Origin: Kribbella kalugense
Lineage (GTDB): Bacteria; Actinomycetota; Actinomycetes; Propionibacteriales; Kribbellaceae
Direction of reading: 5' to 3'
Assembly: GCF_004365875.1 (NCBI RefSeq)
Contig: NZ_SODF01000001.1
Coordinates: 3,348,001-3,412,000, forward strand
DNA length: 64,000 nt
Under the pieces are notes generated by a model that was not told the DNA's origin, made no database searches, and saw only the letters and a program-made list of their open reading frames with translations. The position numbers and the translations under genes were made by a program. The first letter of the stretch is position 1, and each line of letters opens with the position of its first letter. Shown here piece after piece: positions 54,433 to 62,867 of the stretch.

Positions 54433-55572
54433 TCACTTCGCCTGACCGGCGGCGACCTCAGCGGTCGTGTAGTAGCCGGAGTCGACGAGTTCCTTCTGGA
54501 TGTCTGCCTTGAAGACGGTCTGGATCGGCAGCAGGTACGCCGGGACGACCTTCACACCGTTGTCGTACGACTTGGTGTCGTTGGCCTCCGGTGTCTTCTT
54601 CTCCAGGAACGCGACCGACGCGTTGACGGCCTGCTCGGCCAGCAGCCTGGTGTCCTTGAAGATCGTGGAGCTCTGCACACCGGTGTTGATGAGCTTGACC
54701 GACGCGATCTCCGCGTCCTGGCCGGTGACCACCGGCATCGGGTTCGCCGCCGTGCCGTAGCCGACGTTCTGCAAGGCGGTGATGATGCCGCGCGAGATGC
54801 CGTCGTACGGCGAGAGGACGCCACTGACCTTGCCGCCGTCGTTGTAGCTCGAGGTCAGCAGGTTCTCCATCCGCTTCTGCGCGGTCTCCTGCTGCCACCG
54901 CAGGATCGCGACCTGATCGAGCTTGGTCTGCTTCGACTTGACGACCAGCGACCCGTTGTCGATGTACGGCTTCAGCGTGTCCATCGCGCCGCCGAAGAAG
55001 AAATGGGTGTTGTTGTCGTCCAGCGAGCCGGCGAAGACCTCGATGTTGAACGGCCCGGTCTTGCTGCCCTTCGACCCGTCCGGGCTCTCCAGGCCGAGGC
55101 CGCGAAGCAGCGCCTTGCCCTGGGCGACGCCGACCTTGTAGTTGTCGAAGCTGACGTAGAAGTCGACGTTCTTGCTGCCGCGGATCAGCCGGTCGTACGC
55201 GATCACCGGGATCTTCTTGTCGGCCGCCGCCTGCAGCTGGCTGCTGAGCGCGGTGCCGTCGATCGCGGCGATGATCAGCACGTCCGCGCCTTGGGTGATC
55301 ATCTGATCGACCTGCTGCGACTGGGTCGGGATGTCGTCGTTCGCGTACTGCAGATCGACCTTGTACCCCTTCGCCTCGAGCTTCTCCTTCACCGCCTTGC
55401 CGTCCGCGATCCAGCGCTCGGACGTCTGCGTCGGCATCGACACGCCGATGGTCAGATCCTTGGGCTGCTGACTGGCGGTGTCAGTGGTCCCGCCCGCCCC
55501 TTGCCCGCCGCACGCCGCGAGGCCGAGCAGCAGCAGGGCGCCACTCAAAGTGGCCACAAACCTCTTCTTCAC
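54433..55572 (-). CDS. Sugar-binding lipoprotein of the ABC transporter (ChvE-like)
   Basis: A 379-residue periplasmic-binding-protein-fold lipoprotein. A signal with lipobox LAAC (Cys ~21) is followed by ChvE/XylF-like motifs: IGVSMPTQTSERW, ADVLIIAAIDGTALSS, IPVIAYDRLIRGS, VDFYVSFDNYKVGVAQG, YDGISRGIITALQ and P-M-P-V-V-T-G-Q-D-A-E. The start is GTG 55,572, 8 nt after GGAAGGGA. It delivers pentose (arabinose-type) to the GguA/GguB transporter. Confidence 0.93.
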   Translation of the reverse strand: MKKRFVATLSGALLLLGLAACGGQGAGGTTDTASQQPKDLTIGVSMPTQTSERWIADGKAVKEKLEAKGYKVDLQYANDDIPTQSQQVDQMITQGADVLIIAAIDGTALSSQLQAAADKKIPVIAYDRLIRGSKNVDFYVSFDNYKVGVAQGKALLRGLGLESPDGSKGSKTGPFNIEVFAGSLDDNNTHFFFGGAMDTLKPYIDNGSLVVKSKQTKLDQVAILRWQQETAQKRMENLLTSSYNDGGKVSGVLSPYDGISRGIITALQNVGYGTAANPMPVVTGQDAEIASVKLINTGVQSSTIFKDTRLLAEQAVNASVAFLEKKTPEANDTKSYDNGVKVVPAYLLPIQTVFKADIQKELVDSGYYTTAEVAAGQAK

Positions 55573-55626
55573 AGGCTCATCCCTTCCGGCATAGCTGTCC
55601 CTCCCACATCACAGGCCCCGCTCGAT

Positions 55627-55668
55627 TGTTAGCGCTCACATGTTGGACCCATCACCCAGACTGGTCAA
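55627..55668 (-). promoter_or_regulatory. Promoter and LacI-type operator for the arabinose transport operon
   Basis: Minus-strand -35 TTGACC (55,663-55,668) and -10 CAACAT (55,640-55,645), spacing 17, precede the operator TGTTAGCGCTCACA at 55,627-55,640. A further related site, TGAGCACGCTAACA, lies at 55,849-55,862. The operators match those upstream of araB, tying transport and catabolism to one regulator. Confidence 0.7.
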
Positions 55669-56104
55669 GACGTCGACAGCCAACCCAGACGTCACGGTCT
55701 CATAACGGCAACCGGGCGACCTCTCGTCCGCACGTCAAGGAAAAGCCTTACCTGGAAGGCGTTCATGCACGCGCGAGCTGATGGCCCGGCGACCGCCGAC
55801 CGAATCGCCGATCGCCGAAGCGGGAGGGCGGCGGATCCTCAATCGCTTTGAGCACGCTAACAACACACCCATCACCTATTGGTCCCCGGCCGCCGCTCGC
55901 CGCTCCACCACCGACGCCGCCTCGCCGCGCCTTCCACCACTGGCCAACTCCGCAAACCCCTCGGCCAGGTCATCCAAGCGCTCCCTGAGTGGACTCCCCC
56001 GGAACCGGTGTCCGTCGATCGGGGGCCGTCGATTGAATGAGGTTCGGTGCGGGTGTTAGGTGGAGACAACGTCAACTCGTTGGCACTTCGGAAGGACATC
56101 CCGG
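55669..56104. other. Intergenic stretch upstream of the arabinose transport operon
   Basis: About 435 bp. It contains the distal operator-like site at 55,849 and, on the minus strand, a frame ending near 55,880 (LDDLAEGFAELASGGRRGEA and EAASVVERRAAAGDQ) that looks like a gene tail without a visible start or family. Otherwise nothing assignable. Confidence 0.4.
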
Positions 56105-56977
56105 ATGGAACTCGGTCTGCAGATTCCTGACTTCACCTGGCCGAACGGCGCGGGCGCACTCGGACCGGAGCTCGCCGCCGTCGCGCGTACTGCCGATCAG
56201 GCCGGCTTCGGCTACCTGGCGGTGATGGATCACTTCTTCCAGATTCGCGGTGTGGGTCCGGCAGAGCACGACATGCTCGAGGCGTACACGACGCTCGGAT
56301 TCCTGGCCGCTCACACCGAGCGCGCCAAACTGCTCACTGTCATCACCGGCGTGCACTACCGGCATCCGGGCCTGCTCGCGAAGGCGATGACCACCCTCGA
56401 CGTACTGTCCGGCGGCCGCGGCATGATCGGACTCGGCGCCGGCTGGAACGAGGAAGAATCGCGTGGTCTCGGCTTCCCGTTCCCGCCGGTCGCCGAGCGA
56501 TTCGAGCGGCTGGAGGAGACGCTGCAGTACCTGCTGCAGATGTGGTCCGACAACGACGGCCCGTTCAAGGGGCAGCACTACCAGGCCGAACGGTTGATGA
56601 ACGTCCCGCAAGCGCTCAGCAAGCCGCATCCGCCGATCATGGTCGGCGGTGGTGGCGAGAAGAAGACGCTGCGCCTGGTGGCCAAGTACGCCCAGGCCTG
56701 CAACGTCTTCAATACCCCTGATCTCGAACACAAACTCGACGTCCTCAAACAGCACTGCGAGAACGAAGGCCGCGACTACGACGACATCACCAAGACCGTC
56801 TACCACCTGATCGACACCGGCGAGAACGGCGAAAAGACCAGCGAACTGATCGACGAACTCGGCCGCCTCCACGGCCTCGGCTTCAGCGCAGCCATCGGTA
56901 TGGTCCCCCAGGTCCCACGCCTCGACGTACTCGAGCGCATCGGCTCCGACGTAATCCCAGTCGCAGCAGCCTTCTGA
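56105..56977 (+). CDS. LLM class F420-dependent oxidoreductase
   Basis: A 290-residue luciferase-like monooxygenase-fold protein. Start MELGLQIPDFTWPNGAGALG follows GGAAGGA. Key family elements are DQAGFGYLAVMDHFFQ, LLTVITGVHYRHPGLLAKAMTTLDVLSGGRGMIGLGAGWNEEE in consecutive stretches, and PPIMVGGGGEKKTLRLVAKYA. It is the F420-binding class common in actinobacteria. It lies alone on the plus strand, divergent from the arabinose operon; substrate unknown. Confidence 0.9.
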   Translation: MELGLQIPDFTWPNGAGALGPELAAVARTADQAGFGYLAVMDHFFQIRGVGPAEHDMLEAYTTLGFLAAHTERAKLLTVITGVHYRHPGLLAKAMTTLDVLSGGRGMIGLGAGWNEEESRGLGFPFPPVAERFERLEETLQYLLQMWSDNDGPFKGQHYQAERLMNVPQALSKPHPPIMVGGGGEKKTLRLVAKYAQACNVFNTPDLEHKLDVLKQHCENEGRDYDDITKTVYHLIDTGENGEKTSELIDELGRLHGLGFSAAIGMVPQVPRLDVLERIGSDVIPVAAAF

Positions 56978-57018
56978 CCGCCCACTCCGTGTCGTGGTTC
57001 AGCTGGCTTGTCGGGTGG

Positions 57019-57831
57019 TCAAGTGCCGAGCTGGTCACGCAGATCCCGGAGGATCCGGCTCAATACTCGGGAGACCTGCATCTGGCTGACTCCGATGTCT
57101 TTCCCGATCTCGGTCTGGGTCCAGCCCTCCACGAAGCGCAGCTCCAGCACTCGCCGCTCCCGCGGGCCCAGGTCCTTCAGCACCGGCCGCAGCATGTCGA
57201 CGGCTTCCAGCTGATCGAGCGAGTTGTAGGCCTCGGCCGCGACCAGGTCACTCAGGGCGAGGCAGTCGTCGTCCTGATACGGCCGATCGAGCGACAGAAC
57301 GTTGAAGCATCCGCGAGCCGCCAGCGCCTGCTCCACGTCGGCCAGGTCCCGGCCCAGCGCCTCGGCGATCTCGGCAGGCGTCGCATCCCGGCCCAACAGC
57401 TGCTCCAGCAACGGCAACCTCGCGCGGATCAGACCCTGAAGTTCCTGCAGCCGCCGCGGGATCCGGACAGTCCAGGCACAGTCGCGGAAGTACCGCTTCA
57501 CCTCACCACGGATGGTCGGAATGGCAAAACCGATGAAAGGCGTGCCGACGTCCAGCCGATAATGCTGGGCAGCCTTGACCAGACCGAGGTAGGCGACCTG
57601 TTCCAGATCGTCGCTCTCGGCGCCGCGCCCGCGGAAGCGACTCGCGATCCCACGGGCGATCTCGATGTTCAGTTCGATGACCTGTCCGAGCAGCTCCCGC
57701 CGCTCGGTCTCATTCATACTGCCGGCCCGGCGCCCCAGCAGTTCCTGGGTGACTGCTTCGCGGGCAGCTCGACCTTCGGCGGTGTAGGACCGAGTCGGCC
57801 TGGACTGGACGGCGCTGAGAACAGGAACCAT
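57019..57831 (-). CDS. RNA polymerase sigma factor, SigB/SigF/SigG family
   Basis: A 270-residue sigma factor. Region 2: SDDLEQVAYLGLVKAAQHYR and F-I-G-F-A-I-P-T-I-R-G-E-V-K-R-Y-F-R-D; region 3: ELQGLIRARLPLLEQLLGRD and A-T-P-A-E-I-A-E-A-L; region 4: LGPRERRVLELRFVEGWTQTEIGKDIGVSQMQVSRVL in adjoining stretches. It probably directs a stress or developmental regulon. ATG 57,831 is chosen over an upstream codon; no anti-sigma gene is adjacent. Confidence 0.9.
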   Translation of the reverse strand: MVPVLSAVQSRPTRSYTAEGRAAREAVTQELLGRRAGSMNETERRELLGQVIELNIEIARGIASRFRGRGAESDDLEQVAYLGLVKAAQHYRLDVGTPFIGFAIPTIRGEVKRYFRDCAWTVRIPRRLQELQGLIRARLPLLEQLLGRDATPAEIAEALGRDLADVEQALAARGCFNVLSLDRPYQDDDCLALSDLVAAEAYNSLDQLEAVDMLRPVLKDLGPRERRVLELRFVEGWTQTEIGKDIGVSQMQVSRVLSRILRDLRDQLGT

Positions 57832-58421
57832 GCCTCGACCTCGCGATCCTTCGGCGCCCCGTCGTAGCGGATTGTTGTCTGAAGCCCCTAAATGGGGTCT
57901 GACCGGCTCAGTGAGCAAGCGTTGCGGGAGCAAACGAAGCAGAAGCGGAATCGAGAGAGGAGATGCGGTTCCCGAGGAGGATGGGCCGATGATCGCTCGC
58001 TGGCCAACGGATCATGCAGGAACCCCACCCCTTGCGATAAACTCCACGGAGTGCCGCCGGGGTCTGAGGCAACTGGCCCACGCAGCCGACCTCAGTCACC
58101 TGTGTGGTGACTTCAAGGTACTCCTGTTCTGCAGCGTTTGACCGCCCGGAACGATATGCATTTCGCGCAGCGGACTCAGAGGCGAGGTTCAGCGGCGAGT
58201 GGCGAGGAGGCCGGCCTAGGCGACGTGGTCGAAGTTCCGCTCAAACGTCATCCCAGCCGCGCCTCATCGCAACCACAAGTCCATCGTCTCGCAGGTCCAG
58301 ACTCAGCTGACCGCGAGGACCAGCGACCGTGCCGACGCCACCCGCGGCCGGATGGATCAGAACGGTGCCATCGGCAACGATCCTGCCCGTCCCCGCGACG
58401 CACTCACACCGAACCCAGGTC
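57832..58421. other. Intergenic stretch without a supported gene
   Basis: About 590 bp between the sigma-factor start and the I36-type gene end. A short inverted repeat (CCCC-TAAAT-GGGG at 57,885-57,897) sits upstream of the sigma gene and could belong to its control region. Frames on both strands show no coherent domain. Confidence 0.45.
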
Positions 58422-58853
58422 TTACGGGCACCAGAAGCGGACGCCGGAGAGTTTGTCGTTGGCCCACGGTTCGGCGGAGACGTCGCGCGTGCGGCCCCAG
58501 TTGTTGGACGGCGCGAGGTCCAGCAGGAACGGGTCGGTCGAATCGGGGTCATCCCAGAATTCGATCTGGCAGTTCGAGTTGTTCAGCCAGGATGTCGCCT
58601 GGTTGTTGGCCAGCTCCCCGTTCAGGAAATGAGTGCTGTACAACGTCACTGTCGCCGCGTGGCCGCCGGCCGCGGGCGGGGTGATGATTGCCTTCGTACC
58701 CGATCCGTTGGAATCCTTGTAGAGGCACAGCGCCCAGCCCGGGCAGCCGGAGTACGGCGGATTCGTCGCGGACGCCGGCGCCGCCGAGAGGGCCAGTGCC
58801 GCACCGGCCACTACGGTCGCGGCAGCCGCAGCCTTGAATGATTTCTTTCTCAT
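58422..58853 (-). CDS. Secreted peptidase inhibitor family I36-like protein
   Basis: A 143-residue exported protein. MRKKSFKAAAAATVVAGAAL plus ALSAAPASA forms a Sec signal with cleavage after ASA (about residue 29). The mature part has the I36 (SMPI)/crystallin-like pattern: CPGWALCLYKDSNGSGTK, a set of four cysteines, SWLNNSNCQIEFWDD and W-A-N-D-K-L-S-G-V. Family members inhibit metallopeptidases or act as small beta-gamma crystallin-like proteins. It is 58 bp downstream of the large secreted nuclease-like gene and on the same strand. Confidence 0.78.
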   Translation of the reverse strand: MRKKSFKAAAAATVVAGAALALSAAPASATNPPYSGCPGWALCLYKDSNGSGTKAIITPPAAGGHAATVTLYSTHFLNGELANNQATSWLNNSNCQIEFWDDPDSTDPFLLDLAPSNNWGRTRDVSAEPWANDKLSGVRFWCP

Positions 58854-58911
58854 GCGATTCTACTTTCTCTTCTGACTGCAACTGGGATGCAGTCGGGACG
58901 GGTCTTGCGGA

Positions 58912-61900
58912 CTAGCTGACCGGCACGAGGCCCCAGAGGTCCGTAGGGAGACCGGGTACACGCTCACCGATGGTCAGCTGGTTGTTCTCCCCGTGAGCAG
59001 TGAGATACAGGCGCTGGTCGAGGGCCGCTGTCAGGTGGTTGCTCAAGAACATCCCGTTCGAACCATTGGGCTTCACACACCACAGATAGCCGTCGTCGTT
59101 CGGGCTGAACGCGTTCAGCGTGACCTGGTTGCCGTCGTGCGGATTTCGCGGATCGGCCGAGGTCGAATTGATGTACTTCCCGCCGTAGGCCAGGTAGTAG
59201 CAGTCGTCCCCGCCGGTTTGATCCGCGTAGATCGCGGTGAACCGTTCGTTGGGATCGTCGTTGTCCTGATAGAGGATCACCGGGGTGTCCTCCGCGGTGG
59301 AGGCGCCCGCGACATTGACCGCCAGCGGCGTCGGCGACTGGTTGTTCAGAGTGATCTCGTCCACGGTCGCGGCCCGGGCCGGGTCTTGAAGGAACCAGCG
59401 CTGGGCGGCCGAGCCGTCGAAGTCGCGGCCTGCCACTATTCCGCCGCTGTCAAGGGCCGTGAGCAGCTGGTTGGTGACGAAGTTCTGCAGGGTCCAGGTG
59501 CCGTCACCCTGATAGCTCGGGCGCCAGAGCTGGTCTTCGGCCTCCGTCTGCCACAGCACCACCCGCGCGTTGCGGACGCTGTCCTCCTGGCCCAGATAGC
59601 GGGCGGTCGATTGCTGGATCAGGCGGTAGTAGCCGGGGAACTCGGCCTCGGGCGACAGACTGAATGTCTGTGTCGGCAGGTTCGCCTGGTTGAGCGGCAT
59701 GTCGGCGATCACGTGGGTGTCGATGGCAGAGGGGCCGGCCACGTGGGTGGTGCCGGAGTTGCGCAGTACAGCCGTAACCGGCGGGTTCGGCACCGCCTGT
59801 GCTGGTGGTGACGGGGGGTCCGGCAAGTTGCCGAACTGGTACAGGACGGGAAAGTGGTCCGACAACGTCATGGTGTTGACCCGCGCCATCCCGGTGACGG
59901 TGATCTCCGTCAAGGCCGGTGCTGGCATGACCGCGTAGTCGAGGACCCTGGGAGTCCCCGAGTCCGGACGAGTCGGATGCGTGGCCTCATTCCGGTCGGC
60001 CTCCACACGGAACAGTCCGTCGTAGTCCTGGCTGAGTGCGGTGGACAAAGCGCCGGGCTCCGGGCTGTACGGGGCGCGGTTGTAGTCGCCCAGGGCGATC
60101 CAGGGCAGCGCGGTTCCGCCGGGGCCTGCTGTGAGCATCCGCTCCCGGATGTTGCGCAGCAGCCCGGGGTCGTCGTTGCCGCTCCCCGAGAGGCCGTGCA
60201 CCGTGAAGTAGACGACACCGTCGACGTTGACGCCGAGCGCGGGCCGGCCGGTGAAGCCGCTGTCCAGTCCTGCCGGGACGACGTACACATTCTGTGGCTG
60301 GACAGGGGTACGGGTCGCGATGGCCAGGTTGACCCGGCCGGTTGCGCTGGTCTGGTCGGTGTCCGTGTGCAGCCAGTACAAGAATCCTTGCGGTCGGCTT
60401 GCCGTTCCGGCGTACCGGTACTCGCGAACGGGTGGAGCCGATCCGTCCCACTGGAAGAACGATTCCTGCGGGATGTCCTGCAGGAGCACGGCGCTCGGCG
60501 GCGGCGCGCCGGCCTCTTGCAGCAGGGCGATGTCGGCCTGGCTCTGCATCACCAGCTGGGGCAGTCCCAGGGAGTACTTGGACTCGTATTCCCTGACAGT
60601 GTCATCGCCCCATCCGTTGGTTGTACCCGCCCCCTGCATGTTCCAGGTGACCACCTTGCGGCGGCCGCCCTGGCGCGGGTCGAGCCCGCCGGTGTCGCGC
60701 AGGAACAGCGACGGCTGGCCGCCCATGTCTCGGGCCACCACTCCCTGCCCGGTGTAGTCCAGGGTCTCGCGGCCGGTCCAGTCCGGGATCGGCTGCCCGC
60801 CCTGGCTGAGCGGGTGAAACTGGGTGGGGTCGTCGTTGTCGGAGCCGAACTCGAACGCGGTGCCGGCCTGCGTGCCGTACGGCGTGTATGGCACGTACGG
60901 CCCACCTGGGGTGGTCTGTTTGACCATCGTGTTGTTGTAGAAGACGTTCTGCGGCCCAGAGGAACCGGACCACTTGGCCGCCTTGGGACCGGCCGCCCAC
61001 CAGATCGGATACCAGGTGCCGGCGTCGATCTCGCCGCCTTCACCGCCGCAGTTGGCAGTACAGCTGGCCGAACGGTGGTCGTACGACACATTCAGCGTGT
61101 TCTGTTCGAGCAGGTTGTTGTGCTCCCAGCCGCCGTGCAGATTCAGGTCGGAGTCGAGGTCGTTGCGGAAGGCAACGTTGCCGCTGGCCGACCACTGGAA
61201 GGTGAAGTGACGCAGGTTGCGGCTGAGGTTGTAGGCGTACAGCGAGTCCCAGACCCGGCTGCCGCGCAGGTAGCCGTTGCCGCCCTTGCCCTTGTTCCAG
61301 GCGCCGTCGAAGCTGTTGCGCTCGATCTGCAGGTTCCGCGCCACCTCGGTGACGATCGGGTGCGAGCCGGTCATCGTGGCCTTGAGACCGCGCGCCCAGC
61401 TGTTGGCGGCCCACTTGAAGACGATGCCGTGCATCGCGTACTCGGGCGCCATGTTGCCGTAGTTGTTCACGGCCTGGTCCGGGGTCAGCGAGTACGTGCC
61501 GCCACCCAGCTTCGGTACGCCGTTCATGTCCTGGGTGAAGGCGAAGTCCTCGAACCCGACCCCCTCGACCACCTTCAGCGGGGTGACCTTGCTCGGGCTC
61601 ACCTTGCCGAGGATCGGAGCAGAGCCGTCCGAGGTGGAGTCGACCGGCAGGTCCCACTCCAGCGGGCGGTCCAGCGTGATCGTCTTGGCCGTGCCGTCGA
61701 CGCTGGTGACCCGGAACATCTGCTGGCGCATATGGAGGTTGTCCATCTCGCTCAGGTCCGTGACATCCTGCAGCGCGTAGAAGTTGCGGCTGTTGGCCGC
61801 ACCCACCCAGACGTAGCCGCCCAGGGTGAACTTGCCCATGTTGGCTGTCGGGTCCAGGTGTACGACGTTCTGCCCCTTCCGGGCCGAGTAGCCCGGGTCG

Positions 61901-62703
61901 TCGGCCTGGGCGGACAGCTTCATGCCGGAGACCCAGTGCTGGTTGACGCTGCCCTCGAAGATGTCCTTGCGGTTGGCGGGAGCCGCCGCCCAGTCGTCCT
62001 GGTAGCGGTCGGCCACGTCCCTGGTCTGCACCCGGAACATCCCCCGCCCCGGCCACATCCAGCCACCCGAGCCTTCGTCGTTGCCGGTGCCGGCCACCAT
62101 GCTGTCCTGGTCCCAGCGGCCGTTGAGCACCGTGTCGTAGCGGGTGTTGAGGTCGGGGCGGAACACCAGTTGCGTGCCGCCGTCGCCGGAGCCCTGCCCG
62201 CGGACGATCAGGAAGCTGGCATCGACGTACATCTGCCGGGACACGTCGATGCGCCCGGACGGCAACGTGATGAGCGACAGCCGGTGGAAGTTGGCACCAG
62301 GCGAACAATGGCTCTTGATGTCGTCGATCGCGTTCTGCAGCCCGGTCGTGTCATCGACCCCGTCGCCCGGAACCACGCCGTACTGCGAGGCGAGTTCTTC
62401 CGGGGTGATCAGGCAGGAAGAATCGGTGGTCAGGTCGCCGTCGCCGGGCAGCGGCTGGCCGCCCAGATAGCCGGCCCGCGACCAGTCCGGCATGCCGGCG
62501 GCCGGGGTCGTACGGTTGGCGGAACTGAGATCCGGTCCAACCGCTCCCGGTCCGGCCGTCGGCTCGTCCGCCACGGCCGATGCGGTCGCCGCCGAGACGG
62601 CCGGCGCTGGGACGAGCGCCGACGCCGCTGAGGCGGGCACTGTCATGGAGAGTACGAGTAGCAGGCCGGACAAGAGGGCGGCCGCTGGTTGAAAACGCTT
62701 CAC
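58912..62703 (-). CDS. Large secreted protein: beta-helix + CdtB/DNase I-like nuclease + ricin-like lectin region
   Basis: A 1263-residue exported protein. GTG 62,703 starts MKRFQPAAALLSGLLLVLSM, a Sec signal cut after about residue 27. Residues ~95-660 begin with a pectate-lyase-3-like D-G-V-D-D-T-T-G-L-Q-N-A-I-D and resemble a parallel beta-helix. Residues ~680-955 are an endonuclease/exonuclease/phosphatase domain resembling CdtB: VVTWNMQG (N688), LLQEAGAPPPSAV (E730), TGRVNLAIATR (R790), FTVHGLS (H836), ALGDYNRAP (D873, N875), VLDYAVM (D922), LSDHFPV (H950); every catalytic position looks intact. Residues ~1000-1263 carry YYRLIQQSTARYLGQEDS and A-x-Q-R-W-F-L-Q-D patterns of ricin-type beta-trefoils. 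Possible roles are extracellular nuclease, glycan-targeted enzyme or toxin; I cannot tell which. Confidence 0.85.
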   Translation of the reverse strand: MKRFQPAAALLSGLLLVLSMTVPASAASALVPAPAVSAATASAVADEPTAGPGAVGPDLSSANRTTPAAGMPDWSRAGYLGGQPLPGDGDLTTDSSCLITPEELASQYGVVPGDGVDDTTGLQNAIDDIKSHCSPGANFHRLSLITLPSGRIDVSRQMYVDASFLIVRGQGSGDGGTQLVFRPDLNTRYDTVLNGRWDQDSMVAGTGNDEGSGGWMWPGRGMFRVQTRDVADRYQDDWAAAPANRKDIFEGSVNQHWVSGMKLSAQADDPGYSARKGQNVVHLDPTANMGKFTLGGYVWVGAANSRNFYALQDVTDLSEMDNLHMRQQMFRVTSVDGTAKTITLDRPLEWDLPVDSTSDGSAPILGKVSPSKVTPLKVVEGVGFEDFAFTQDMNGVPKLGGGTYSLTPDQAVNNYGNMAPEYAMHGIVFKWAANSWARGLKATMTGSHPIVTEVARNLQIERNSFDGAWNKGKGGNGYLRGSRVWDSLYAYNLSRNLRHFTFQWSASGNVAFRNDLDSDLNLHGGWEHNNLLEQNTLNVSYDHRSASCTANCGGEGGEIDAGTWYPIWWAAGPKAAKWSGSSGPQNVFYNNTMVKQTTPGGPYVPYTPYGTQAGTAFEFGSDNDDPTQFHPLSQGGQPIPDWTGRETLDYTGQGVVARDMGGQPSLFLRDTGGLDPRQGGRRKVVTWNMQGAGTTNGWGDDTVREYESKYSLGLPQLVMQSQADIALLQEAGAPPPSAVLLQDIPQESFFQWDGSAPPVREYRYAGTASRPQGFLYWLHTDTDQTSATGRVNLAIATRTPVQPQNVYVVPAGLDSGFTGRPALGVNVDGVVYFTVHGLSGSGNDDPGLLRNIRERMLTAGPGGTALPWIALGDYNRAPYSPEPGALSTALSQDYDGLFRVEADRNEATHPTRPDSGTPRVLDYAVMPAPALTEITVTGMARVNTMTLSDHFPVLYQFGNLPDPPSPPAQAVPNPPVTAVLRNSGTTHVAGPSAIDTHVIADMPLNQANLPTQTFSLSPEAEFPGYYRLIQQSTARYLGQEDSVRNARVVLWQTEAEDQLWRPSYQGDGTWTLQNFVTNQLLTALDSGGIVAGRDFDGSAAQRWFLQDPARAATVDEITLNNQSPTPLAVNVAGASTAEDTPVILYQDNDDPNERFTAIYADQTGGDDCYYLAYGGKYINSTSADPRNPHDGNQVTLNAFSPNDDGYLWCVKPNGSNGMFLSNHLTAALDQRLYLTAHGENNQLTIGERVPGLPTDLWGLVPVS

Positions 62704-62867
62704 CTAACCTCATTTCAGGTCATCAGGTCCATGCGCCATCGGCCAGAGCCTTCGGCATGGCTCGATCCTCGGCCGCCCTGTCCTTCGGTACATCGGCACA
62801 ACTTCGCGGCGGTTGCGGAAAGGCCGCAGGATCGAGGTCGCCGGCGACCTGCGTCAGCGGACGTGGA

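Noticed and set aside
59854..62631. 925-codon plus-strand frame opposite the large secreted gene
   Set aside because: Antisense shadow; Val/Arg/Gly-rich with no family features.
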